A DNA stretch of 5,124 bases from Fidelibacterota bacterium (GTDB lineage: Bacteria; Fidelibacterota; Marinisomatia; SCGC-AAA003-L08; GCA-002704045). Numbering within the stretch: position 1 is the stretch's first letter; each line of letters begins with the position of its first letter. The notes beneath the pieces were generated by a model that was given only the letters and a program-made list of their open reading frames with translations, was not told the origin of the DNA and did not search any database. Below, one piece after another: positions 1 to 5,124 of the stretch. The translations under genes and the position numbers were made by a program. The stretch is taken from contig PAFF01000086.1 in assembly GCA_002704045.1 (NCBI GenBank), positions 31,729 to 36,852 of the forward strand, read 5' to 3'.

Positions 1-282
1 TTTAAAAAAGATATATACAGACCAAACTATAAATATAAGAAAGCAGGGGTTGTATTAGGAGAAATTGTATCAGAACAAAGGATACAAATGAATCTTTTTG
101 ATAAAACAAATAGAAATAAAAGAAAAAAATTGATGAAGGCCATAGATAAAATAAACTATTTAAACGGAAAGGAAACAATAAAAGTAGGAACACAAGAAAC
201 TAAAAAACATAAATTTGAAAGACAACAGAGGTTATCTCAAGGATATACTACAAAATGGAAGGAGTTATTAAGCGTAGAATAA
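1..282 (+). CDS. umuC: C-terminal part of UmuC, Y-family DNA polymerase V catalytic subunit (5' end outside window)
   Basis: The frame is open from base 1 and ends with TAA at 280-282, giving the last 93 residues of a protein that starts left of the window. The tail matches the UmuC C-terminus. It has a YKKAGV segment near residues 12-17. QMNLFD (bases 85-102) is the beta-sliding-clamp-binding motif, QLNLFD in E. coli UmuC. LMKAIDKIN follows, then LS-x-x-YTT-x-W close to the end, with the same motif spacing as I recall for E. coli UmuC. UmuC is the catalytic subunit of the SOS-induced translesion polymerase and normally works with processed UmuD. The catalytic palm and fingers, and any umuD partner or LexA box, would lie left of base 1. 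The usual Pro of LSPxYTT is Gln here (LSQGYTT). Internal ATG codons, such as the one at base 88, are not real starts because conserved sequence continues upstream. The stop lies 8 bases from the stop of the convergent typA gene. Confidence 0.9.
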   Translation, partial: FKKDIYRPNYKYKKAGVVLGEIVSEQRIQMNLFDKTNRNKRKKLMKAIDKINYLNGKETIKVGTQETKKHKFERQQRLSQGYTTKWKELLSVE

Positions 283-290
283 TAAAAAAA

Positions 291-2120
291 TTACTTTTTG
301 TTCAATTTTTCTTTACGTTTTTTAGAAAGTCTTTTATTAACGTCAAGCACCATTTTTCTTAAACGGATTTTTTGAGGAGTAACTTCAATAAGCTCATCTT
401 CAGCGATAAATTCTATGCATTGATCTAGTGATAAATTTTTCGAAGCTTTTAATGTAACGGTTGCTTCCGATGTGGAAGATCTCATATTGGTTAGTTTCTT
501 TTCTTTTGTAATATTTATTTCTAAATCATCTTTTTTATTTCTTTCTCCAATAACCATTCCTGCATAAACTTCTTCTCCAACATCTAAAAAAAGTTCTCCA
601 CGATCTTCCATAGCAAGACTAGCATAACCAGTTACTTTTCCAGGTCTATCAGCAACCATGACACCGTTTGTTCTTTGTGGAATAGGTCCAAACCAAGGCT
701 TGTAAGAATTAAATAAAGAATTCATAATTCCCGAGCCTTTAGTATCAGTTAAAAACTGACTTCTAAACCCAATCATTCCTCTTGAGGGAATTATAAACTC
801 TAGAGACACACGGCCAAAACCATTGTTTTGAAGATTTAACATTTTGCCCTTTCTCTTTGATAATTTCTCAGTGACAACGCCAACTTGGTTTTCATCAACA
901 TCTATGAAAACTTTTTCAGTAGGCTCTAAAAGAGTATCATTTTCAACAATTGTAATAACTTCTGGCTTAGAAACCATAAATTCAAAGCCTTCTCGTCGCA
1001 TTGTTTCTATTAAAACAGCCATTTGTAATTCACCACGACCACGAACCTCAAAAACATTTGTATCATTCAATTGTTTAATTTTTAAAGAAACATTGCTTAA
1101 TAATTCTTTATTAAAGCGGTCATTTAGGTTTCTAGAAGTTAAAAACTTACCATCTTTTCCGGCAAAAGGACCATTGTTAACATGAAAATTCATAGAGACA
1201 GTTGGTTTATCAATTTCAATTCTTGGCAATGGCAATGGATTTTCATTGCAAGAAATTGTATCGCCAATATTGATGTTTTCAACACCAGCAATACCAATAA
1301 TATCACCAGCTTCTAATCTATCAACTGGCACTCTTTTTAGACCTTTAAAAGTATAGCAACCAGAAAGTTTTTGATTATGTTTATACCCGTCCTTAAAACA
1401 TAAACAATATTGAGAGTTAACTTTTAAAGAACCATTTTGAAGTCGACCAACAGCAATTTGACCAACATAAGAATCATACGCTAAGTTAGTGATTAAAAAT
1501 TGAGGAACATGGTCGTCAATTGCAAATGGGCCTGAGAATTTATTGATGATTAAATTGAAAAGAGGCTCAAGGTTTTTAGACTTGTCATTTATTTCTAAAT
1601 GAGCTACGCCTTTTTTAGCGTTAGTATATATGATAGGAAAATCAATTTGTTTATCATTAGCGCCTAAATCGATAAATAGATCATAGACCTCATTTATAAC
1701 TTCATTAACTCTTGAATCTGGACGATCAATTTTATTGATGATTAAAATTACAGGAAGATTCCTTTTTAAGGCTTTTTTTAAAACAAAACGAGTTTGAGGT
1801 AAAGGACCCTCACTTGAATCAACCAAAAGCAAAACACCATCAACTAAGCTTAAGCTTCTTTCAACTTCACCACCAAAGTCAGCGTGTCCTGGGGTATCAA
1901 CTATATTAATTTTTATATTATTATAAAAAACAGCTGTATTTTTTGCAGTAATAGTTATGCCTCGCTCTTTTTCAAGGTCCATAGAGTCCATAACTCTTGA
2001 TTCCACCGTTTGGTGTTCACTAAAAATGCCGCTTTGTTTTAACATTCCATCAACCAAAGTTGTTTTTCCATGGTCAACGTGAGCAACAATTGCAATATTT
2101 CTAAAAGTATTTTTATGCAT
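291..2120 (-). CDS. typA: Translational GTPase TypA/BipA
   Basis: This complete 609-residue protein is close to the family norm (E. coli BipA is about 607). It is a ribosome-binding GTPase of the EF-G/LepA superfamily, linked to 50S assembly, low-temperature growth and stress adaptation. The G-domain motifs are in order: P-loop AHVDHGKT (13-20), switch I RGITI (53-57), DTPGH (75-79, with His79 in the catalytic-His position) and NKID (129-132). The G5 region near 166-171 reads TNAKKG rather than the SALNG of E. coli. A beta-barrel domain II spans about 205-295, EF-G-like domains III and V about 305-475 (including GRGEL at 361-365 and RGMIGFR at 447-453), and the BipA-specific C-terminal domain about 480-609, with KKLTNMR (541-547) and VTPQKIRLRK (580-589). 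It ends in a Lys-rich tail. The ATG at 2118-2120 fits because FRNIAIVAHVDHGK begins at the usual distance from it. No Shine-Dalgarno sequence is visible. It is transcribed divergently from the methyltransferase operon and probably alone. Confidence 0.97.
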   Translation of the reverse strand: MHKNTFRNIAIVAHVDHGKTTLVDGMLKQSGIFSEHQTVESRVMDSMDLEKERGITITAKNTAVFYNNIKINIVDTPGHADFGGEVERSLSLVDGVLLLVDSSEGPLPQTRFVLKKALKRNLPVILIINKIDRPDSRVNEVINEVYDLFIDLGANDKQIDFPIIYTNAKKGVAHLEINDKSKNLEPLFNLIINKFSGPFAIDDHVPQFLITNLAYDSYVGQIAVGRLQNGSLKVNSQYCLCFKDGYKHNQKLSGCYTFKGLKRVPVDRLEAGDIIGIAGVENINIGDTISCNENPLPLPRIEIDKPTVSMNFHVNNGPFAGKDGKFLTSRNLNDRFNKELLSNVSLKIKQLNDTNVFEVRGRGELQMAVLIETMRREGFEFMVSKPEVITIVENDTLLEPTEKVFIDVDENQVGVVTEKLSKRKGKMLNLQNNGFGRVSLEFIIPSRGMIGFRSQFLTDTKGSGIMNSLFNSYKPWFGPIPQRTNGVMVADRPGKVTGYASLAMEDRGELFLDVGEEVYAGMVIGERNKKDDLEINITKEKKLTNMRSSTSEATVTLKASKNLSLDQCIEFIAEDELIEVTPQKIRLRKMVLDVNKRLSKKRKEKLNKK

Positions 2121-2213
2121 AAGTTAAAATATTAAATTAATGAAGATGTAAAAATAAGGATATTAATAATTCTAATCATACCTCAATATTAGAATAAATA
2201 TATAAATTTAATT
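2121..2213. promoter_or_regulatory. Divergent intergenic region presumed to hold the typA and methyltransferase-operon promoters
   Basis: These 93 AT-rich bases separate the start codons of two divergent transcription units, so promoters for both should lie here or just inside the genes. For the rightward operon, TATAAA at 2201-2206 is a -10-like hexamer only 7 bases before the ATG, which would imply a very short or absent leader. TAGAAT at 2190-2195 is an alternative. For typA, TATGAT (bases 2180 down to 2175 on the - strand) is a good -10-like hexamer, and TTGAGG (2186 to 2181) followed 15 bases later by TAATAT (2165 to 2160) is another option. None has a convincing -35 at ideal spacing, and such hexamers are common by chance in DNA this AT-rich. 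The presence of promoters is inferred from gene arrangement, and the exact elements are tentative. Confidence 0.45.
2169..2195. repeat. Perfect 8-base inverted repeat in the divergent promoter region
   Basis: ATTCTAAT at 2169-2176 is the exact reverse complement of ATTAGAAT at 2188-2195, with an 11-base spacer, so half-site centres are 19 bases apart (about two helical turns). It overlaps the best -10 candidates in both directions, an arrangement compatible with an operator for a dimeric regulator. A weak RNA hairpin is the other reading. A terminator is unlikely because both neighbouring genes are transcribed away from it. By a rough estimate an 8-base match of this kind has about a one-in-ten chance of arising in 93 bases of such AT-rich sequence, so function is unproven. 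Confidence 0.4.
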
Positions 2214-2840
2214 ATGAAAAAAATAAAAGATTATGCAACAACCCCAATAGAGCTTTTCAATGAATGGGCAAAAACAGGAAAAGATAAAGGGATGGAAACA
2301 GGACACAATAATTCTGTTGAATTTATGATAAAGCTTTTAAAAACATATAAACCAGAAGCAAATTTAGGAATTGATATTGGATGTGGTAATGGATGGGCGG
2401 TTAAAAAAATGAAAAAATTTTTAAATTATGGCAACATAATTGGAGTAGATGGATCTAGAAAAATGATTCAAAAGGCAAAAAAAGAAGATCCAAAGGGAGA
2501 TTATTTCTGTGAAAATATAATAAAATATGAATATGAAGAAAAATTTGACTTTATTCATTCAATGGAAGTTCTTTACTATTTAGAAAACCCAGAAAACTTT
2601 ATTAAACATGCGTTTATAAATATGCAAAAAAATGAAGGAATTTTCATTATGGGAATAGATCACTATAAGGAAAACAAACCAAGCTTAAATTGGCCTCAAG
2701 AGTGTGGAGTTTTTATGAATACAAAATCAATAAAAGAATGGATTGGTTTAATAAAATCAGCAGGCTATGAAAAAGTAAAGCATTGGCAAGTACCCAACAA
2801 CAAGAAAGAAAGTACATTGGTAGTGTTAGGAATAAAATAA
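2214..2840 (+). CDS. Class I SAM-dependent methyltransferase, substrate unknown
   Basis: This 208-residue soluble protein has a Rossmann-type methyltransferase fold. Motif I, GIDIGCGNG (52-60), binds the SAM methionine/glycine-rich loop. Acidic Asp79 at the end of the second strand (IIGVDGS, 75-81) should contact the adenosine ribose. FDFIHSMEVLYYL (111-123) is the motif IV region following strand beta4, and GIFIMG (142-147) is strand beta5. Before the core is an N-terminal helical cap with FNEWAKTGKDKGMETGH (15-31), which resembles a widespread unnamed family with a W-x3-GKD-x-GME-x-GH signature. The C-terminal part (about 165-208) ends in a TLVVLG strand. The substrate could be a small molecule, lipid or protein, and nothing visible decides between them. 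The ATG start has no Shine-Dalgarno sequence, and ATT-rich sequence precedes it directly. Its stop lies 2 bases before the nadC ATG, so it is almost certainly co-transcribed with nadC. Confidence 0.88.
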   Translation: MKKIKDYATTPIELFNEWAKTGKDKGMETGHNNSVEFMIKLLKTYKPEANLGIDIGCGNGWAVKKMKKFLNYGNIIGVDGSRKMIQKAKKEDPKGDYFCENIIKYEYEEKFDFIHSMEVLYYLENPENFIKHAFINMQKNEGIFIMGIDHYKENKPSLNWPQECGVFMNTKSIKEWIGLIKSAGYEKVKHWQVPNNKKESTLVVLGIK

Positions 2841-2842
2841 AT

Positions 2843-3694
2843 ATGAATTATGAACAAATAGACAACATCCCAAAAAAATATATAAAAAGTAAAATAAAAG
2901 AATTCTTAAAAGAAGATATTCCCAGACGAGATATTACAACAGACAACATTTATAATGGAAATGAAATAGTTGAGGCACAAATACAAGCAGGAGAACAATT
3001 AATTTTCTGTGGAAAAAATATTGTGATGAATACGTTTGATAAAAGTTGTGTAATAAAAAAAATATCAGAAGATGGAAAAAATCATAGAGAAAATCAAATA
3101 ATTGGCATTGTTTCAGGACCAGCAACGGAAATTCTCAAGAAAGAAAGAGTAATGCTAAATTTAATCCAAAGACTTTCTTCAATATCAACAAAAACTCATC
3201 GAGTAGCACAAAAAGCAAAAAAACATAACATCAAAATATTGGATACAAGAAAAACAACGCCTGGAATAAGGCTTTTTGAAAAATATGCTGTCAAAATAGG
3301 GGGAGGGTGGAATCATCGATTGGATTTATCGTCTGGAATAATGATAAAAGATAATCATATAAAAGCGGCAGGAGGAATTAAAAAAGCAATTGATAAAATA
3401 AGAAGGAAAGAAAAACAATTTAAGATAGAATTAGAAGTTGATTACTATGACCAAATTGAAGAAGGATTAAAATGTAGCGTTGATGGTTTTTTATTGGACA
3501 ATATGAGATCAGAGGAGATTAAAAAAGCAGTTCAACTTATAAAACAAAAAAACAAAAAAATTTTTGTTGAAGCATCCGGAGGAATAACAGAACAATCATT
3601 GCATCGCTATTTAAAATCTGGAGTAGATGCAATTTCAATGGGAGAGATAACTCACAGTGTGCCAAATATTGACATAAAATTAGAAATTATTTAA
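2843..3694 (+). CDS. nadC: Quinolinate (nicotinate-nucleotide) phosphoribosyltransferase, carboxylating
   Basis: NadC converts quinolinate and PRPP to nicotinate mononucleotide, CO2 and pyrophosphate, the step at which de novo NAD synthesis joins the salvage route. It is a cytosolic enzyme that normally works as a dimer. With ATG at 2843 the protein has 283 residues, a normal length. The active-site residues known from Salmonella and Mycobacterium enzymes all appear with a constant offset of three: Arg102 (ER-x3-LN), Arg136 and Lys137 in DTRKTTPG (134-141), His158 and Arg159 in GGGWNHR (153-159), Lys169 in IKDNH, Glu198 in ELEVD, and Asp219 in LLDNM. EASGGI (243-248) and GVDAISMGEITHS (260-272) form the phosphate-binding end of the barrel. 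An in-frame TTG at 2783 would add 20 unconserved residues overlapping the methyltransferase and is rejected. AGGA at 2828-2831, 11 bases before the ATG, is at best a weak ribosome site. nadA and nadB are not in the window. The next gene begins 12 bases downstream. Confidence 0.96.
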   Translation: MNYEQIDNIPKKYIKSKIKEFLKEDIPRRDITTDNIYNGNEIVEAQIQAGEQLIFCGKNIVMNTFDKSCVIKKISEDGKNHRENQIIGIVSGPATEILKKERVMLNLIQRLSSISTKTHRVAQKAKKHNIKILDTRKTTPGIRLFEKYAVKIGGGWNHRLDLSSGIMIKDNHIKAAGGIKKAIDKIRRKEKQFKIELEVDYYDQIEEGLKCSVDGFLLDNMRSEEIKKAVQLIKQKNKKIFVEASGGITEQSLHRYLKSGVDAISMGEITHSVPNIDIKLEII

Positions 3695-3706
3695 AAACAA
3701 TAAATT

Positions 3707-4381
3707 ATGTACCAAATTAAAGGAATTTTGTTTGACATGGATGGAACCGTGCTATCATCAGAAGGATTGTTTGAAAAAGCACAAAAAAAGTATTTAAGAG
3801 AGAAAAAAATAATTGTTAATTCAGAGGAATTATATGTTTTTAAAGGCCTGTCTTATAAAGACTTTTACCCACAATTTATTGAAAAGTTTAATATTACAGA
3901 CGACGTTGATTTAATAAGAAAAAAAATAAGAAATCATTTATATAAACTTATGGAAACGGATTTAGAATATATTGAAGGGTTTAAAAGTTTTTATAAAAAT
4001 GTGATTAAAAAAAGAAATATTAAGAAAGCGCTCGTAACAAACACTACAAGAGAATCATATCAAAAAATTCAATCAATAGTTAACATTGATAAATATTTCA
4101 ATTATACCATAACAGTATCAGAAGCGAAAAAACCAAAACCCAACCCAGATCCATATTTGCAAGCAATGAAAAAGTTAAAACTAAAATCTAATAATACAAT
4201 GATTATTGAAGATTCAAAAACTGGTTTATTATCTGCATTGAAGACAAAGTCTATAGTTGTTGGAATTACTACTACAATGAAAGAAGCGGAAATAAAAAGT
4301 TTGAATGAAAATATTGAAATAGTAAACTCATATCCAAAACTAGAAAAGGTTTTTAAAAAAAAATACTATATATCTGGATAA
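3707..4381 (+). CDS. HAD-superfamily hydrolase (beta-phosphoglucomutase/phosphoglycolate phosphatase-like)
   Basis: This 224-residue protein has the four HAD motifs. Motif I is DMDGT (10-14), with nucleophile Asp10 and acid/base Asp12. Motif II is VTNTT (110-114), with Thr111 in the Ser/Thr position. Motif III Lys144 lies in KPNPDPY (144-150). Motif IV is EDSKTGL (168-174), whose acidic residues bind Mg2+. A helical cap is inserted between motifs I and II (about 17-90), the C1-cap arrangement of subfamily I, which includes phosphoglycolate phosphatases, beta-phosphoglucomutases and some 5'-nucleotidases. The GLSYKDFYP segment (47-55) sits where the cap's substrate-specificity loop is expected, but it does not identify the substrate. 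The start ATG at 3707 is 12 bases after the nadC stop and has no Shine-Dalgarno sequence. It is probably the last gene of the methyltransferase-nadC operon. A run of nine A bases (4355-4363) lies near the end, and the last 16 bases overlap panC on the other strand. A phosphatase role is likely and the substrate is unknown. Confidence 0.88.
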   Translation: MYQIKGILFDMDGTVLSSEGLFEKAQKKYLREKKIIVNSEELYVFKGLSYKDFYPQFIEKFNITDDVDLIRKKIRNHLYKLMETDLEYIEGFKSFYKNVIKKRNIKKALVTNTTRESYQKIQSIVNIDKYFNYTITVSEAKKPKPNPDPYLQAMKKLKLKSNNTMIIEDSKTGLLSALKTKSIVVGITTTMKEAEIKSLNENIEIVNSYPKLEKVFKKKYYISG

Positions 4382-5124
4382 AAAAAACTATCAATTAAAC
4401 GAGTTTTTCCTATGAAAACTGCAATACTTACTAGAGAGTTTTTTTTAATAGTTTTATTATATTCAACTAAGTTAGAGCAGGACGAAAAAGAAATATAATC
4501 AATCTTTAAATTTGGGCAGGACAACAAAAGTGTTTTCATTTCATTTTTAATTTTGGAAATTGATGAAACTTCACTCTTAATTAGTAATTGAGCTTTTAGA
4601 AGAGATTTGTATATAATAGAAGCATCAGCCCTTTCGCCTTTTGTTAGATATTCATTCCTTGAGCTCATAGCTAAACCATTTTTTTCTCTAACGGTTGAGC
4701 AAGCTATAATTTCAATATTATAATTAAAATCCTTACAAAGTTTTTTTATTATTAATAATTGTTGTGGATCTTTTTTGCCAAAAAAAGAGTGGGAGGGAGA
4801 AACAATATTAAATAATTTTGTTACAATTGTTAAGACGCCAGGAAAAAAATCAGGTCTTTTTTGTCCTTCCAAACATTTGGATAAATGGCCTTCAACTATT
4901 TTTATTGAAAAGTTAGTAGAAAAAAGCTCTTTAGCATGAGGAACAAAAACAACGGAGATATTGTAATTACATAATTGTTTTAAATCTTGACTTATATTGC
5001 TTGGATATATCTTCAAATCCTCATTTTCTCCAAACTGTAATGGATTTAAAAAGATACTAACAACAGTCAAATCACAACGAGAAATAGACTCTTTAACTAA
5101 TGAAAGATGTCCTTTGTGAATTCC
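4366..5124 (-). CDS. panC: Pantothenate synthetase (pantoate--beta-alanine ligase), N-terminus outside window
   Basis: PanC condenses pantoate and beta-alanine with ATP to give pantothenate, AMP and pyrophosphate, the last step before CoA synthesis proper. The frame is open to base 5124 and yields 252 residues. About 30 N-terminal residues, including the PTMG motif, lie to the right. An in-frame TTG at 5070 is not the start because conserved sequence continues upstream of it. Counting from the first visible residue, the motifs are HKGH (3-6, the HIGH-like nucleotide site), FLNPLQFG (25-32, with Asn27 and Gln30 for pantoate/ATP), FGKKDPQQ (115-122, with Lys118 and Gln122) and MSSRNEYL (153-160, the KMSKS equivalent). 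The spacing between these matches the M. tuberculosis and E. coli enzymes as I recall them. One normally conserved His, in RPxHF, is Phe93 here. The C-terminal domain is complete and ends with TAG at 4368-4366. The gene converges on the HAD gene with a 16-base overlap, and panB is not visible. Confidence 0.95.
   Translation of the reverse strand, partial: GIHKGHLSLVKESISRCDLTVVSIFLNPLQFGENEDLKIYPSNISQDLKQLCNYNISVVFVPHAKELFSTNFSIKIVEGHLSKCLEGQKRPDFFPGVLTIVTKLFNIVSPSHSFFGKKDPQQLLIIKKLCKDFNYNIEIIACSTVREKNGLAMSSRNEYLTKGERADASIIYKSLLKAQLLIKSEVSSISKIKNEMKTLLLSCPNLKIDYISFSSCSNLVEYNKTIKKNSLVSIAVFIGKTRLIDSFFYPDI

Noticed and set aside
2..193. Open frame on the - strand, 63 codons, rich in Phe/Leu
   Set aside because: It lies entirely antisense to the conserved UmuC tail. 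The hydrophobic look comes from complementing Lys-rich codons, not from a real membrane protein.
844..1185. 113-codon open frame on the + strand inside typA
   Set aside because: It is antisense to the conserved domains III and V of TypA. I recognise no domain in it, and composition alone can explain it.
2783..2842. N-terminal extension of NadC from a TTG codon
   Set aside because: The 20 added residues have no similarity to NadC N-termini and overlap the methyltransferase coding sequence. The ATG at 2843 gives a normal-length enzyme.
2934..3125. 63-codon - strand frame inside nadC
   Set aside because: It is antisense to a certain gene, with Leu/Phe-rich shadow composition and no recognisable motif.
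3547..3553. A AAA AAC heptamer in the zero frame of nadC, a classic -1 frameshift slippery sequence
   Set aside because: Essential conserved sequence (EASGGI and the terminal barrel strands) continues in the zero frame, so no shift is needed. Such heptamers are expected by chance in Lys/Asn-rich, AT-rich genes, and no stimulatory structure is evident.
4415..4446. AAAACT...AGTTTT stem followed by a T-run downstream of the HAD gene, as a possible intrinsic terminator
   Set aside because: The stem has six mostly A/T pairs around a 16-base loop and lies inside panC coding sequence, so it is too weak to call a terminator.
4384..4455. AAAACTAT and ATAGTTTT, an 8-base inverted repeat with a 56-base loop
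   Set aside because: It lies within panC coding sequence, its arms are A/T-dominated and the loop is long, so it is likely to be chance.
1..5124. Search for CRISPR repeats, transposon ends, tRNAs, riboswitches and toxin-antitoxin pairs
   Set aside because: Nearly all of the window is conserved coding sequence. I found no regularly spaced repeats, no tRNA-like TTCRA box in the only spacer, and no riboswitch-sized leader.

Overview
The window comes from a low-GC bacterial chromosome (roughly 30% GC by eye) that uses the standard genetic code: TGG encodes Trp, the five visible stop codons are TAA or TAG, and no reading frame needs TGA read through. Proteins are Lys/Asn/Ile-rich, as expected from the base composition. 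The phylum cannot be fixed from sequence alone. The UmuC tail, the TypA and the SD-less starts point in different directions, so I leave the lineage open. Gene packing is extremely tight (spacers of 8, 93, 2 and 12 bases, and one 16-base overlap), which suggests a compact or streamlined genome.

Layout, left to right. (1) Bases 1-282, + strand: the 3' end of a umuC-type Y-family translesion DNA polymerase gene, including its beta-clamp-binding motif. (2) Bases 291-2120, - strand: a complete typA/bipA ribosome-associated translational GTPase gene, convergent with umuC. (3) Bases 2121-2213: a 93-base divergent spacer, the only sizeable intergenic region, holding a perfect 8-base inverted repeat. 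(4) Bases 2214-4381, + strand: an apparent three-gene operon of a class I SAM-dependent methyltransferase of unknown substrate, nadC (quinolinate phosphoribosyltransferase) and a HAD-family phosphatase. (5) Bases 4366-5124, - strand: panC (pantothenate synthetase), whose 3' end overlaps the HAD gene tail to tail and whose 5' end runs off the right edge.

Functionally the window holds a DNA damage tolerance gene, a translation/stress GTPase and two cofactor biosynthesis enzymes (NAD and pantothenate/CoA). The methyltransferase and HAD phosphatase flank nadC so closely that co-expression is likely, but nothing in the sequence fixes their substrates. I see no mobile element, CRISPR array, tRNA or rRNA, and no convincing evidence of a new multi-gene system. 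The most worthwhile leads are the nadC cluster, the absence of Shine-Dalgarno sequences, an unusual substitution in an otherwise canonical PanC active site, and the inverted repeat in the divergent promoter region.
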